A stretch of DNA of 64,000 nt from Stieleria marina. GTDB lineage: Bacteria > Planctomycetota > Planctomycetia > Pirellulales > Pirellulaceae. Both the position numbers and the translations under genes were made by a program. The DNA lies in the NCBI GenBank assembly GCA_007741555.1, contig CP036526.1, forward strand, positions 6,076,001 to 6,140,000, read 5' to 3'. Within the stretch, counting starts at the first letter, position 1. The number at the start of each line of letters is the position of its first letter. The notes under the pieces were generated by a model. It made no database searches. It saw nothing but the letters and a program-made list of their open reading frames with translations, and was not told the DNA's origin. Shown in pieces: positions 44,101 to 53,606 of this stretch.

Positions 44101-45375
44101 TGCACCGACGGTCATCGCAGCGTAGTGGCGTTTGCCGTTGCGTCCCAGCCAAAGCGAACACGGTTGATCGCCACTCTGACGGAGCTTCTTTTCCATTTGG
44201 TTGGGATCGAAACTGACGCCGCGAGTCTTGATCCGCTTGGGGTAAAGATCCCTGGCTCGCAACTCCTTTCGAAGCTTGCGATCGTCGCAGGAACCTTGCC
44301 AAACGACCCTCTCGCAAATCGCAAATCGCTCAATAGCATTCGCGTCGTCGACACCTACACCATCGCATTTTGCTTGCCCCGTCAGAAAGCCTTCGGGGCC
44401 ACCAAGAGCACTCAAGCCGAACTCGGCTGCGAACGCTTCCGTCAGACCGGCGCTGCGAATGGCCGCGTCAGGATCAACCATCCAATCTACTGGTTCTTTG
44501 ACAGACACAATCGGATCGACGTTACGCAGCGGTAATTTCGGACAAAAAACAGACGATGCACCGTCGCGACGAACCACAACCGCAGACACATCACTAAGCG
44601 AATCGGTCGCCATCGCACGTGACCTAAAAACTGCGACGGTTTCACCAAAGAGCAGACATTGTTCACGGACCGTGCCGGCAAGCGAAATCCAGACGCGGTG
44701 CACATCGTCTCGCTGGACCGGCATCGCTTCGGCTGCAGGAGCAAGCTTCACTGCACCGCCACGCACTCTACCAACCAGTTTCGCGACATCATTCCAAGCG
44801 GGCGAATACTGATTGGGATCAACACTGCGGCGGTCATCCGCGCGCCGATCAGGGTCCACATGAATCAACGATTCGCCCGGAATCGACTGCTCCAGCACAT
44901 CACCGTTTATAACGACCGCACCGCCACCGACATGATTGCGCAGATTCTCCTTGACCATCAGACAAACAGCGTCGCTGGCATCGACAGCGACAACGGAGTG
45001 ATCTTTTGCCAAGTGAACAGCATCCCCACCGATTCCACAGCACAAATCATAAACATCGCCAGCGCCAAACCAACTTGCCTTCAGGCGTGCGACTTGCCAG
45101 GGAGTTGCTTGCTGAAGCGACTTGTCAGTGATCCACCACCGCCCCTCTCCCAGCTTTGCGATTGCCTTTGATTGCAGCATGGCAGACGAAAGCACTAGCG
45201 ATGCCAAATCGACGCCAAGCTCTTCATTGATGTGCCGTGTCTGGGCAACACTGATGTCTTGCGACGCAAGTGACGTGATGATTTCTTCGCAACGAAGACG
45301 CGACGTTTCGTTTAATGGATCAGGCAAACGCGAAGGTACCCGTGGTAAGAATTTCGATTGAGGCAGAAACGACAC
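44083..45375 (-). CDS. THUMP-like-domain SAM-dependent methyltransferase
   Basis: About 430 residues. Motif I is YDLCCGIGGDAVHLA, with VVAVDASD following, and HVDPDRRADDRRS plus NQYSPAW forms the catalytic DPDRR-type segment. The C-terminal part (RIKTRGVSFDPNQMEKKLR and GRNGKRHYAAMTV) matches the THUMP-like region found in bacterial class I methyltransferases, probably acting on RNA or a cofactor; the substrate is not established by sequence. Without an ATG in range, I place the start at a GTG (45375) because upstream residues look non-coding; the true start could differ by some codons. Converges with the DUF2007 gene by an 18-base overlap. Confidence 0.72.
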   Translation of the reverse strand: MSFLPQSKFLPRVPSRLPDPLNETSRLRCEEIITSLASQDISVAQTRHINEELGVDLASLVLSSAMLQSKAIAKLGEGRWWITDKSLQQATPWQVARLKASWFGAGDVYDLCCGIGGDAVHLAKDHSVVAVDASDAVCLMVKENLRNHVGGGAVVINGDVLEQSIPGESLIHVDPDRRADDRRSVDPNQYSPAWNDVAKLVGRVRGGAVKLAPAAEAMPVQRDDVHRVWISLAGTVREQCLLFGETVAVFRSRAMATDSLSDVSAVVVRRDGASSVFCPKLPLRNVDPIVSVKEPVDWMVDPDAAIRSAGLTEAFAAEFGLSALGGPEGFLTGQAKCDGVGVDDANAIERFAICERVVWQGSCDDRKLRKELRARDLYPKRIKTRGVSFDPNQMEKKLRQSGDQPCSLWLGRNGKRHYAAMTVGASCKPK

Positions 45376-45623
45376 GCAACGACAAAGTTGCTTTGACAAC
45401 GTCGCACCTATTGTGCGGAACCTACCGGTCCTAGCAACCGCACAGCTTTTAACTGCCAAAAGGATGTTAGCTTCAGAAACGGTCTTATCCACCGATGGGT
45501 TTGGATGCGAAATCCTGTTGCGATTCTTTGCTTGCGTCGATAATTGATCATGAAGCGGTCTCAAGTCCCCCGCCCCTTGAGTTCGTAAAACAGATCGCGT
45601 TCCTCCCCGCAATCGATATCCAA

Positions 45624-46451
45624 ATGTTGACACCCATCCGACTTATCTTCTTGCTTGGCGTCGCCGCAGTTACTCCGTACATCGCGTCGGAAACAGACTT
45701 TGGTCGCTCCTTGGTGACCAAAGCAACCAACTTGGTGCGCAGTGAAAGTCGGCCCGACCAGGGCCCGGACCAAGCCTATGGCGGATACTCCACGACGGGA
45801 TGGAATTCATCAAATCCGGTCGACGCGACCTATGCGAACCACTCGCACTACGAAGTCGAAAAACTGCGACTCAGCCAACCAGAGCGGTTTTCGTACGACG
45901 AACAACTCGTTCGCAAACTGGGCGGCATTCCAGAGAACGCGCCGATGCCATCACTGGTTGGAAGCCGCGTCGATGATCTTCGCAAGGTACTACGGTTCGA
46001 TGCGACTCCGGAAAAAGTCATCGCACACTTTTCACGTGTCAGCACTGTTCTGGCCGACATGAGTTTGCAAGGACTGCGAGTCCCCGTCGTGACCGGTACC
46101 GAGGCAACGGATTTGGCGGGAACGATGACGTACTACTTTGATCGATCCGGTAAAACGCAAAGGATCTCACTTCACGGGTTCACTGGCAATCCGCAAAAAT
46201 TGGTTTCGACGCTAACCCAACATTATGAACTGCAACATGCACCGGCGATCGAAGCTGGCGTCTACATGAAGCGTTGGAACGGACAGCCAGTCAACTTTCT
46301 GCGGATCACCCATGCTCCCGTCGTACGCACCGAAGACGTGCATCAAAAATACACTTTGTTTCTGGAACTGAACCACCCGAACTTGGCCTACGGCATCAGC
46401 AACGAAGCTCGCCGTATTGTGGCTGCGGACCGCGCGACTGGTCGCTGGTAA
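45624..46451 (+). CDS. Hypothetical membrane-anchored protein
   Basis: A 275-residue protein with an N-terminal membrane segment (MLTPIRLIFLLGVAAVTPYIAS). The body has no recognised domain: a tyrosine/Gly-rich stretch (QAYGGYSTTGWNSSN), SLVGSRVDDLRKVLRFDATP (a conserved-looking segment), and a beta-rich end (GVYMKRWNGQPVNFLRITHAP). The pattern is common among planctomycete hypothetical proteins. The ATG at 45624 puts the membrane segment first; the frame is open further upstream but those residues are unconvincing. Divergent from the methyltransferase gene, convergent with the response regulator. Confidence 0.7.
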   Translation: MLTPIRLIFLLGVAAVTPYIASETDFGRSLVTKATNLVRSESRPDQGPDQAYGGYSTTGWNSSNPVDATYANHSHYEVEKLRLSQPERFSYDEQLVRKLGGIPENAPMPSLVGSRVDDLRKVLRFDATPEKVIAHFSRVSTVLADMSLQGLRVPVVTGTEATDLAGTMTYYFDRSGKTQRISLHGFTGNPQKLVSTLTQHYELQHAPAIEAGVYMKRWNGQPVNFLRITHAPVVRTEDVHQKYTLFLELNHPNLAYGISNEARRIVAADRATGRW

Positions 46452-46474
46452 GCCGCCCATAGACCGCCCGCAAA

Positions 46475-46861
46475 TCACACCGTGGGATTCCAACCCCATG
46501 CGTCGCGAAGCGCGTCGGCGATGACTTGTGAAATCTCCATCAGCTTCACGGGCTTGCTCAGCACGCTGTACGCATTCAGATTCATCGCGGCTTGGCGAAG
46601 CGAATCATCCAACTGAGCCGTCAGCAGCACGCAAGGCAGATGCGGCGAACTGGTGTGAACGTGCTGCATGACGTCCAGTCCCGTTGCACGCGGCATCTGG
46701 TAGTCCACCAAAGCCAAGTGGATCTCGCCTTGCCTGAGCACTTCAATCGCTTCTTCGCCGTCGCATGCCTGTTGAACATCAAACCCACGACGCTGCAGGC
46801 CTTCGCACAACACGTTGCGAAAAGCATTGTCATCGTCGGTGATCAACAAACGCGGTGTCAC
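46475..46861 (-). CDS. Single-domain response regulator
   Basis: A 128-residue receiver domain. The acidic pocket is in LLITDDD (residues 6-11), the phospho-acceptor Asp in ALVDYQMP, the conserved Thr in VLLTAQ and the Lys in SKPVK. All residues needed for phosphotransfer are present, and there is no output domain, so it works by binding a partner or passing phosphate on. No sensor kinase is nearby. Starts at a GTG (46861); a TTG 30 bases upstream is possible but would place ten odd residues before the first strand. Confidence 0.88.
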   Translation of the reverse strand: MTPRLLITDDDNAFRNVLCEGLQRRGFDVQQACDGEEAIEVLRQGEIHLALVDYQMPRATGLDVMQHVHTSSPHLPCVLLTAQLDDSLRQAAMNLNAYSVLSKPVKLMEISQVIADALRDAWGWNPTV

Positions 46862-47124
46862 GATCGGGACCGAAAAATAGGTAAGAAGCAAGACGGCCTG
46901 TCAGGCTCAAAAGCCCTGCCAACGCGGCAGAGCCTAAACGACTATGATAGTCATTGCAATTTCGGTGCCGCAATTCTTTGTGGCAGCTGCTTTTGCGCGG
47001 TGCGATTTTCAAATGACGATCAGTGCCATGACTTTTCACGACGTTTTTCTCTCAACAGTCCCCAGACGCCCCTTTTCGATGGTAACCACTGCGGCGACGC
47101 AACGGGTTACTGCGGCGACAGCAC

Positions 47125-48162
47125 ATGAGTCCATCCGAACCGAAACCTCCTACGGCTTCACCTAAAACAGCCGCTTCCCAACCTGGTTCACGCCCGCCTG
47201 CCAATTCTGCGAGCCCGGCGGTTGTGGGAGAACTGACCAAGCGAATCATCGGCAACGTCGAGCACGCGATTGTGGGCAAGCGAAAACAGCTCGTCCTTTC
47301 CATGGTCGCGTGGCTCAGCGGCGGGCACATTCTATTGGAAGACGTGCCTGGCGTCGCGAAAACCATGCTGGCACGGGCGATGGCCAAAAGCCTCGGTTGC
47401 AAATTTAAACGTGTGCAGTGCACGCCAGATTTGCTGCCCACGGATGTGACGGGAACGTCGATTTTTAATCAAAAGACTTCCGAGTTTGAATTTCGACCCG
47501 GCCCCGTTTTTACGCAAGTTTTGTTGGCCGATGAAATCAACCGCGCCACGCCGCGGACCCAAGCTTCGTTGCTGGAAGCGATGGCGGAAGGTCGCGTAAC
47601 AGTCGACGGCACGACACACACGCTGGAAAAACCGTTTCTAGTCATCGCAACTCAAAACCCCGTCGATCACGAAGGCACGTTTCCGTTGCCCGAAGCTCAA
47701 CTGGATCGCTTCCTGATGCGGTTCAACCTGGGCTACCCGTCGATGGAAGAAGAAATGCGGATGCTGGACCTGCTGCAGTTTGGCCATCCCGTCGACTCGC
47801 TCCAATCGGTCGCATCGGCAAAAGAGCTGCTGGAATCGCAAACCGAGATACGCAAGGTCCACGTCGATCCACGAGTCCGGCAGTACATTTTGCAAATCAT
47901 CAGCCAGACGCGATCCCATGAAGACTTGGCTCTCGGCGGTAGTCCTCGCGCAACGATTGCCTTGTTCAGGTGTTCGCAAGCCATGGCGGCCATTCGTGGT
48001 CGTGGTTTTGTGCAACCAGACGATGTCAAAAAAATCATCAGCCCCGTGCTAAATCACCGATTAATCCTGCGTCCTGAAAGCCGTCTTCGTCAAGTCACAA
48101 CGGAATCCGTTGTCGACGAAATCATCGGCGATATCGCTGTCCCAACCATCGAAGCAAAGTAG
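47125..48162 (+). CDS. MoxR-family AAA+ ATPase
   Basis: A 345-residue AAA+ protein. Walker A is EDVPGVAKT (about 72-80), Walker B VLLADEINRA (about 132-141), followed by RTQASLLEAMAEGRVTVDG and the sensor NPVDHEGTFPLPEAQLDRF, all canonical for MoxR. The first 30 residues are a proline/Ala-rich tail. MoxR proteins act as chaperones for assembling metal-containing or secreted complexes, usually with DUF58 and VWA proteins (family knowledge). The DUF58 gene starts 15 bases after the stop, so the pair is an operon. Confidence 0.92.
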   Translation: MSPSEPKPPTASPKTAASQPGSRPPANSASPAVVGELTKRIIGNVEHAIVGKRKQLVLSMVAWLSGGHILLEDVPGVAKTMLARAMAKSLGCKFKRVQCTPDLLPTDVTGTSIFNQKTSEFEFRPGPVFTQVLLADEINRATPRTQASLLEAMAEGRVTVDGTTHTLEKPFLVIATQNPVDHEGTFPLPEAQLDRFLMRFNLGYPSMEEEMRMLDLLQFGHPVDSLQSVASAKELLESQTEIRKVHVDPRVRQYILQIISQTRSHEDLALGGSPRATIALFRCSQAMAAIRGRGFVQPDDVKKIISPVLNHRLILRPESRLRQVTTESVVDEIIGDIAVPTIEAK

Positions 48163-48177
48163 CTCGCAAAACGACGC

Positions 48178-49521
48178 ATGTCCGACACAACCAGCAACGA
48201 GCCGAGCCCGAGCTTCGCTATCTTCGCTGGCATCTGTGCACTTTTGCTATGCGGGATGCTGTTCGGTGCTTCGCTTTGGATTCTGGCGGCAATCAGTGCC
48301 GGCGGCGTTCTGTTAGTCAACAAATTCGTCTCGGCGACGTGGGCACAGTCGACAGTTGCTTCGCGGCAAAACATCCCCAGCGAAATCAAAGTCGGTTCGC
48401 TGCTGGATGTCAAACTGCAAGTCACCAACACCAGTCGCATCCCTATATTTTGGATCTTGGTCGAAGATCTTTTACCCCGTTGGGCTGTGCAGTTTGATCC
48501 ACCGACCTTGGCCGTCGAAGGCGACCGCATCAAGGTGCTCCTGCTATGGCCCGGTGAAACCAAAGACTTGGAGTATCAGATCCGCTGTAACCGCCGCGGA
48601 TACTTTCAGATCGGGCCCACCGTTTTAGAGACAGGCGACCTAATGGGTTTTTATCGCCGATATCGCGTTGGTTCGGATCCGCAATACGTCACGGTTTTGC
48701 CCGAAATCCGGCAACTCGGCGCTTACGAGATTGGATCGCGTCGCCCCATTGGCGAAATCCGCATGCGTGACAACGTGATGGACGACCCGACGCGACTGCG
48801 TGGCATTCGACGCTGGCAGCCTGGTGATCCGATGCGTAGCGTTCACTGGGCGGCAACCGCACGAACAGGAACCCTCCACAGCAAAATCTACGAACCCTCG
48901 TCGATCGCGGGCGCCACTTTGGTTTTGGATTTACACGAATCGACCAACCCGCAGCATAACGAACCGTTTCGTAGTGACGTCGCGATCACTGCTGCCGCCT
49001 CCATCGCGGCCTGGCTTCACGAATCCGGCGAACCCTTTGCCTTGGCAAGCAACGGACGCGATGCGGCTGATCGCATTCGCACCGAAGGATGGGTCGGCGA
49101 CCATCGAGTGCGAGGCGAAGCCACAGCAGCGGTCGAAATGCTCAGCGAAAGCGACCGTCGACGACCTGTATTGATCGAATCCGGGCGAGGACCTGTCCAT
49201 CTAAAACAGATGATTCGCACGCTCGCGAGATTAGAACGTACCGATGCCCTGAAACTGTCTGAACTGTTGGTCGAAAGCGAATCGCGACTGTCCGCCGAAA
49301 CCACCGTGCTGATTATTTTGCAACAGGCCACCCCCGAAACGATTGCCTCGATTGTCAGCCTTTCACGTCGCGGTCGTGCCGTCGCGGTCATCATTAACAC
49401 CCATGACATCAATGACTATTCGTCAATCGCCGGCCCCTTAATCGCGTGCAATATCCCCACCCATCATCTGTCGACCAAGGAATCCATCGCCGACGTATGC
49501 CGAAAAGCAACTTTGCGGTGA
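48178..49521 (+). CDS. DUF58 domain membrane protein
   Basis: A 447-residue protein with a membrane hairpin near the N-terminus (FAIFAGICALLLCGMLFGASL and following AISAGGVLLVN). The DUF58 signature is YEIGSRRPIGEIR, then DDPTRLRGIRRWQPGDPMRSVHWAATARTG, with a VWA-like ALVVLDLH-type segment (TLVLDLHES) after it. It is the normal partner of MoxR, which lies 15 bases upstream. The gene has no following transglutaminase or VWA gene, which often completes such clusters. A role in assembling a secreted or membrane complex is inferred from the family. Confidence 0.9.
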   Translation: MSDTTSNEPSPSFAIFAGICALLLCGMLFGASLWILAAISAGGVLLVNKFVSATWAQSTVASRQNIPSEIKVGSLLDVKLQVTNTSRIPIFWILVEDLLPRWAVQFDPPTLAVEGDRIKVLLLWPGETKDLEYQIRCNRRGYFQIGPTVLETGDLMGFYRRYRVGSDPQYVTVLPEIRQLGAYEIGSRRPIGEIRMRDNVMDDPTRLRGIRRWQPGDPMRSVHWAATARTGTLHSKIYEPSSIAGATLVLDLHESTNPQHNEPFRSDVAITAAASIAAWLHESGEPFALASNGRDAADRIRTEGWVGDHRVRGEATAAVEMLSESDRRRPVLIESGRGPVHLKQMIRTLARLERTDALKLSELLVESESRLSAETTVLIILQQATPETIASIVSLSRRGRAVAVIINTHDINDYSSIAGPLIACNIPTHHLSTKESIADVCRKATLR

Positions 49522-49556
49522 CACCGAATTAGATTTCGTGATCAGAACATTTGAGC

Positions 49557-49562
49557 TATAAT
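49557..49562 (+). promoter_or_regulatory. Possible -10 box (TATAAT) before the PEP-CTERM protease gene
   Basis: A perfect TATAAT at 49557-49562 stands 42 bases before the ATG at 49604. The matching -35 region is weak (TTTCGT at the right distance), so the promoter is only tentative. Confidence 0.35.
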
Positions 49563-49603
49563 CGGCGTTTGACGATTCGTTGATATCAACCCTATGAAAA
49601 GCC

Positions 49604-50641
49604 ATGTCGCGTCCCACGCCAAAGCCGTCAGACTTCGCGATTCGTTTTTTGATCGTAGGGTTGATTTCGTGCACTGCGTCGACCAACGCCCTCGCGGCTG
49701 TTTTCGCGAATTACACACCTTCGCGTCATGACCGTTTCTTGTCCGATGGGTCGGTAAATAATGATTTCATCATGGCGGGATTTGATCTCTCTGGCATCAG
49801 CCTAGGGACTCCCGGCGACGGAACAACTGGCGGCGTTGATCCCATTGGGGGAACCAGCCGAGCCATTCTGATCACGCCGCAACATTACATCTCAGCCAAT
49901 CATGCGTCGACAACGACGCCTCGATTTCGTGGGAGCGACGGAGTCATTCGCTCCTATACAAGTTCATCGTCGACACAGTTGACGACCACGCGTGCCGACG
50001 GCACTAGTGACCCCAGTGACATCCGGCTCTTCACGTTGTCAGCGCCCATTCCCGAATCCGACTTGGTGAACCCATTCGCAATTTATTCCGGTAGCACGAA
50101 CCTACTGGTTGGAGAAGAGTTTTTTCTCATCTCCAATCCCAGCGTCAATGCCGACGAGAGTTTGACGCACCGCGCAGGCATGAACGTTATTCGCGATGTC
50201 GAAGAAGTCGGCTTTGGTGCAGCAGGCACTTCCCCCACTACCAACATCTACTACACGTTCGATACGGCCGCCAACGGAGGCTCCAATGGAACGGGCGGTG
50301 ACACGTTGGGCATTGACGAGGCGGGATTGATCGGTGGCGATTCGGGCAATCCGGCGTTGATCGCAATCGACGGCCAACTTGCCGTCCTGGGAACTCATTT
50401 TGGAATCAGCGTGCCGTCAGGAAAGAGTGCCTCAGCAGGAGACTTTTACCACAATTATTCGACGCTGCTGACTCCCTACCTCAGCGAAATCGAAATGCTA
50501 ACCGCCGCAGATGGGCAGTCCATTTACCGTTTGTCAATTTCGGTGACTGCCGTTCCCGAACCCAGCAGCGCCCTGCTGTTATTCTTTGTCGCAGCAGGCG
50601 GAATGCACCGACGGTCCCGTCGCCCAAGCAATCGGAAGTAG
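49604..50641 (+). CDS. Trypsin-like serine protease with PEP-CTERM anchor
   Basis: A 345-residue exported protein with a signal peptide (FAIRFLIVGLISCTASTNALA). The chymotrypsin-fold triad is visible: His in YISANHAS (about residue 100), Asp in PSDIRLFTL (about 140), and Ser in IGGDSGNPAL (about 247). The C-terminus is VPEPSSALLLFFVAAGG followed by basic residues, a typical PEP-CTERM sorting tail recognised by exosortase, which anchors or processes surface proteins. No exosortase gene is in the window. The start is the ATG at 49604; an earlier ATG (49593) is in another frame. Convergent with the MscS gene. Confidence 0.84.
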   Translation: MSRPTPKPSDFAIRFLIVGLISCTASTNALAAVFANYTPSRHDRFLSDGSVNNDFIMAGFDLSGISLGTPGDGTTGGVDPIGGTSRAILITPQHYISANHASTTTPRFRGSDGVIRSYTSSSSTQLTTTRADGTSDPSDIRLFTLSAPIPESDLVNPFAIYSGSTNLLVGEEFFLISNPSVNADESLTHRAGMNVIRDVEEVGFGAAGTSPTTNIYYTFDTAANGGSNGTGGDTLGIDEAGLIGGDSGNPALIAIDGQLAVLGTHFGISVPSGKSASAGDFYHNYSTLLTPYLSEIEMLTAADGQSIYRLSISVTAVPEPSSALLLFFVAAGGMHRRSRRPSNRK

Positions 50642-50748
50642 CGGCGAATCCGGCGTGGTTCTGTAGAAAGCTATGCCAGCACGTCAAGTTCCTAGCCGCA
50701 TTCAACACTTCGGAAGAGCCGCCGACCAGGAACGGTCTTCTGCCGGCG

Positions 50749-51849
50749 TCAAGCGGAACGCCGAGTCTGCAAATGTCGCGCGATGTTGGCCTGGAGGATT
50801 GGCGCGTCACGTCGCCTTGGCCGCGTCACTGCGGCTTCGTCTTCTTGTGTCAAATGAATGTCAAGCTGCGGATAGGGAATCGCGATTCCAGCCGAATCCA
50901 AAGCCTTCTTGGTCGCCGCGGTAAGATCTTGACGGACAGCCCAGTAATTCGCCGGACGGCACCATACGCGGACTTGCCAGTTCACTGATGAATCGCCCAA
51001 CTCGTCCAAGTAGGCTTGCGGCGGCGGGTCGCTGACCGCCATCGGAATGTTTGCGATCGCCGCTTCTAGCGTTGCACGTGTGGTATCCAAACAAGCTTCG
51101 TAATCGCAGCCAACATCCACGTCGACACGGCGGTATCGATTGTGAGTCACGTTTTCAATGGTTGTCCCATAGACTTCGCCGTTAGGAACAATTAGCCGGC
51201 GATTGTCTCGTGTGTCCAACTGAGTGGTGAACAGGTCAATCTCTTCGACAGTTCCTTCGGTTCCAGCCATCACGACGTAGTCGCCGACTTTGAAAGGACG
51301 AAAAATCAGCAACATGATCCCAGCCGCAAAGTTGCCGAGCGTCCCGGCCAATGCCATGCCCACAGCAAAACTGGCGGCAGCAAGAATCGCGGCGACGCTG
51401 GTAAACGAAAACCCGAAATAGCCAAACACGCCCATCAACACAAACAAAAAGATCAGCGTCTTGACGGCCTTCCCTGCAAATCGTCCCAGTGTCTTGTCGA
51501 CCTGTTTGGAAACAAACCGGCTGGCCTTGTCGCCGACGAATCCGGCAACCAAGTAACCCACAAAAATGACCAGCGCGGCGATGACCACCGGCAGCAAGTA
51601 CTGCGTGAACAATGCCAACATCGCTTCGGTATCGCCGTTGAAAGCTCGTACCACCGTGCCTTTGGCAGCCTCCAATTTCTGCGTTGCAATCTCGGTTGCC
51701 GCAGTGGTCGCTTCGGCCACCCCTTCGTCACCACGCGCCGGCGTTCGGCTCAGCAAGCCAAGCGACAACAAAAACACGCTTAACCGCAGCAGCAACGACG
51801 TCTGCGCGTGAACACTCAGATACTTCAAGACTTTTGCGAAAGTAGCCAT
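50749..51849 (-). CDS. Small-conductance mechanosensitive channel (MscS family)
   Basis: A 366-residue protein. A signal-like first segment (LLLRLSVFLLSLGLL) is followed by a short acidic periplasmic stretch and three membrane helices. The pore helix is AAASFAVGMALAGTLGNFAAGIMLLIFRPFKVGDYV, close to the MscS consensus, then the beta domain (VEEIDLFTTQLDTRDNRRLIVPNGEVYG). Length and order fit the MscS family with one extra N-terminal helix. Gates on membrane tension and releases ions during osmotic downshock. The ATG at 51849 follows GGAG by seven bases. Convergent with the PEP-CTERM protease gene. Confidence 0.93.
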   Translation of the reverse strand: MATFAKVLKYLSVHAQTSLLLRLSVFLLSLGLLSRTPARGDEGVAEATTAATEIATQKLEAAKGTVVRAFNGDTEAMLALFTQYLLPVVIAALVIFVGYLVAGFVGDKASRFVSKQVDKTLGRFAGKAVKTLIFLFVLMGVFGYFGFSFTSVAAILAAASFAVGMALAGTLGNFAAGIMLLIFRPFKVGDYVVMAGTEGTVEEIDLFTTQLDTRDNRRLIVPNGEVYGTTIENVTHNRYRRVDVDVGCDYEACLDTTRATLEAAIANIPMAVSDPPPQAYLDELGDSSVNWQVRVWCRPANYWAVRQDLTAATKKALDSAGIAIPYPQLDIHLTQEDEAAVTRPRRRDAPILQANIARHLQTRRSA

Positions 51850-52093
51850 CGGGCAACTCCAGAAAACATTGCAGATCGGCGAAAGACAATTTGTTCATGT
51901 ACCCTTCTGGGGTGAACCAGGTGAAGACCACTTCGGTTTCACAAGCGGGGTTTCCCACACCGCAGATTGACACGCCGCAGATTGAAGCACCGATCAACGG
52001 GCGAGCCGGCGGCCCTCTCTGTTAAGCTAGACAAACGAGCAAATCACGGCATTTCTGCTCCCTACATCGAACAAACCTCAATCAGTCATCAAC

Positions 52094-53488
52094 ATGCGAA
52101 CCTTCCCTCTGATCGTCTGCCTCTTACTCGCAATTTCTTGCCCTCAGTTTCTTTGCGGGCAGCAGCCTTCGATGCAAGAGAAATACAAAATCGTCGGTGA
52201 CGGAATGACGGACGACACCGCAGCGATCCAGGCTGCCGTGGACGCTGGCGTGAGTGAACTCCGGTTCGGTAAAGGCACCTATCGCATTTCAAAAACGATC
52301 ACCATCGACTTATCCAAAGTCGAACGGACTGCCATCTCGGGTAGTGGCGTCGCCCGCTTTCGCATGGAGGGAGCGGGGCCGGCATTTCGATTCGTTGGAT
52401 CACACGATGGCACGGCCGCGCCTCATACCATTCGCCCTGACGTCTGGAACCGCGAAAGCTCCCCAATGGTTGACGGAATCGAAATCGTCGGCAAGCACCC
52501 GTTGGCAGATGGCATTTCGGCTAGCGGCACTATGCAGTTGACCATTACGCGCGTTGTCGTGCGTGATGCACGCCACGGCATTCATCTCACCGATCGCAAC
52601 CGCAACGTGATCATTTCGGAATGCCATCTTTACGACAATCATGGGATTGGCGTTTTCATGGATCGACTGAACTTGCACCAAATCAATCTGACCAATTGCC
52701 ACATCAGCTACAACGATGGCGGAGGTGTCGTCGCGCGCAACAGCGAAATCCGTAATTTGCACATCGGCACTTGCGACATTGAAGGCAACATGGGTGGCCC
52801 CGATGCACCACCGAGCGCCAATGTTGACTTGGATTCAACGAATTCGTCAGTAGCAGAAATCGCCATTGTCGGCTGTACCATCCAGCATTCGCATGATGCC
52901 AAACATTCGGCGAACATCCGCATCAATGGAGAGTCGACCAAACGTCCGTTTACCGACGAAACACGGCATGGTCATGTCACCATCGCCAGCAACGTGCTTT
53001 CGGACGTGCAAGTCAATATCGAACTGAAAAATGTTCGCGGCGCAACCATCAGTGGCAACACGATCTGGAAAGGCTACCAGCGCAATCTCGTCGCTAAAAA
53101 CTGCCAGAGCATTGTGATGACCGGGAATAGTTTTGATCGAAATCCGCGTTACCACTACGGCGATGGCCGCGAAGCGAAACGAGGCGTGATCTTTACCAAT
53201 TGCAAAGACTGCACACTCAGCGGCAACCAGTTAAATGGAATCGTCCATCACGAAGCCGCAATGGTGTTTCGCCAATGCCAGCGAATCAATGCCAATGGGC
53301 TGAGCATCCTGGACTACGGCCAGGTGGGGCTGCTATTGCAAGAGGTGGTCGACAGCCAATTTAGCGGCTGCCTGATTCGCGACGACCGAAAATCGGCCGA
53401 TGGAATTTCGATTCGATTGGTCGACGTTGCTCGAACCAAAGTCAACAATCCCAACGTCAGCCATCAAGTCATCGAATCATCTCCCTAG
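52094..53488 (+). CDS. Exported right-handed beta-helix protein (pectate-lyase-like fold)
   Basis: A 464-residue protein with a signal peptide (RTFPLIVCLLLAISCPQFLCG). The opening DDTAAIQAAVDAG and GTYRISKTITI match the pectate lyase superfamily/glycosyl hydrolase 28-like N-terminal fold. Regular turns such as NVIISECHLYDNHGIGVFM, RNSEIRNLHIGTCDIEGN and ATISGNTIWKGYQRN repeat through the protein and build the helix. No catalytic residues of a specific lyase are clear, so it may be a polysaccharide-binding or -degrading envelope protein. Divergent from the MscS gene. Confidence 0.82.
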   Translation: MRTFPLIVCLLLAISCPQFLCGQQPSMQEKYKIVGDGMTDDTAAIQAAVDAGVSELRFGKGTYRISKTITIDLSKVERTAISGSGVARFRMEGAGPAFRFVGSHDGTAAPHTIRPDVWNRESSPMVDGIEIVGKHPLADGISASGTMQLTITRVVVRDARHGIHLTDRNRNVIISECHLYDNHGIGVFMDRLNLHQINLTNCHISYNDGGGVVARNSEIRNLHIGTCDIEGNMGGPDAPPSANVDLDSTNSSVAEIAIVGCTIQHSHDAKHSANIRINGESTKRPFTDETRHGHVTIASNVLSDVQVNIELKNVRGATISGNTIWKGYQRNLVAKNCQSIVMTGNSFDRNPRYHYGDGREAKRGVIFTNCKDCTLSGNQLNGIVHHEAAMVFRQCQRINANGLSILDYGQVGLLLQEVVDSQFSGCLIRDDRKSADGISIRLVDVARTKVNNPNVSHQVIESSP

Positions 53489-53606
53489 GCTTCGACAATT
53501 GCCTGAACAGCACTTGCTAGACGGCGGGCCCCTAAACAGTCTGCGTGCGCAGTCTTCACGTCCCGTTGTCGTTTACTTATCCAGGTTGTTCGGCGAGAGC
53601 TTTGAT

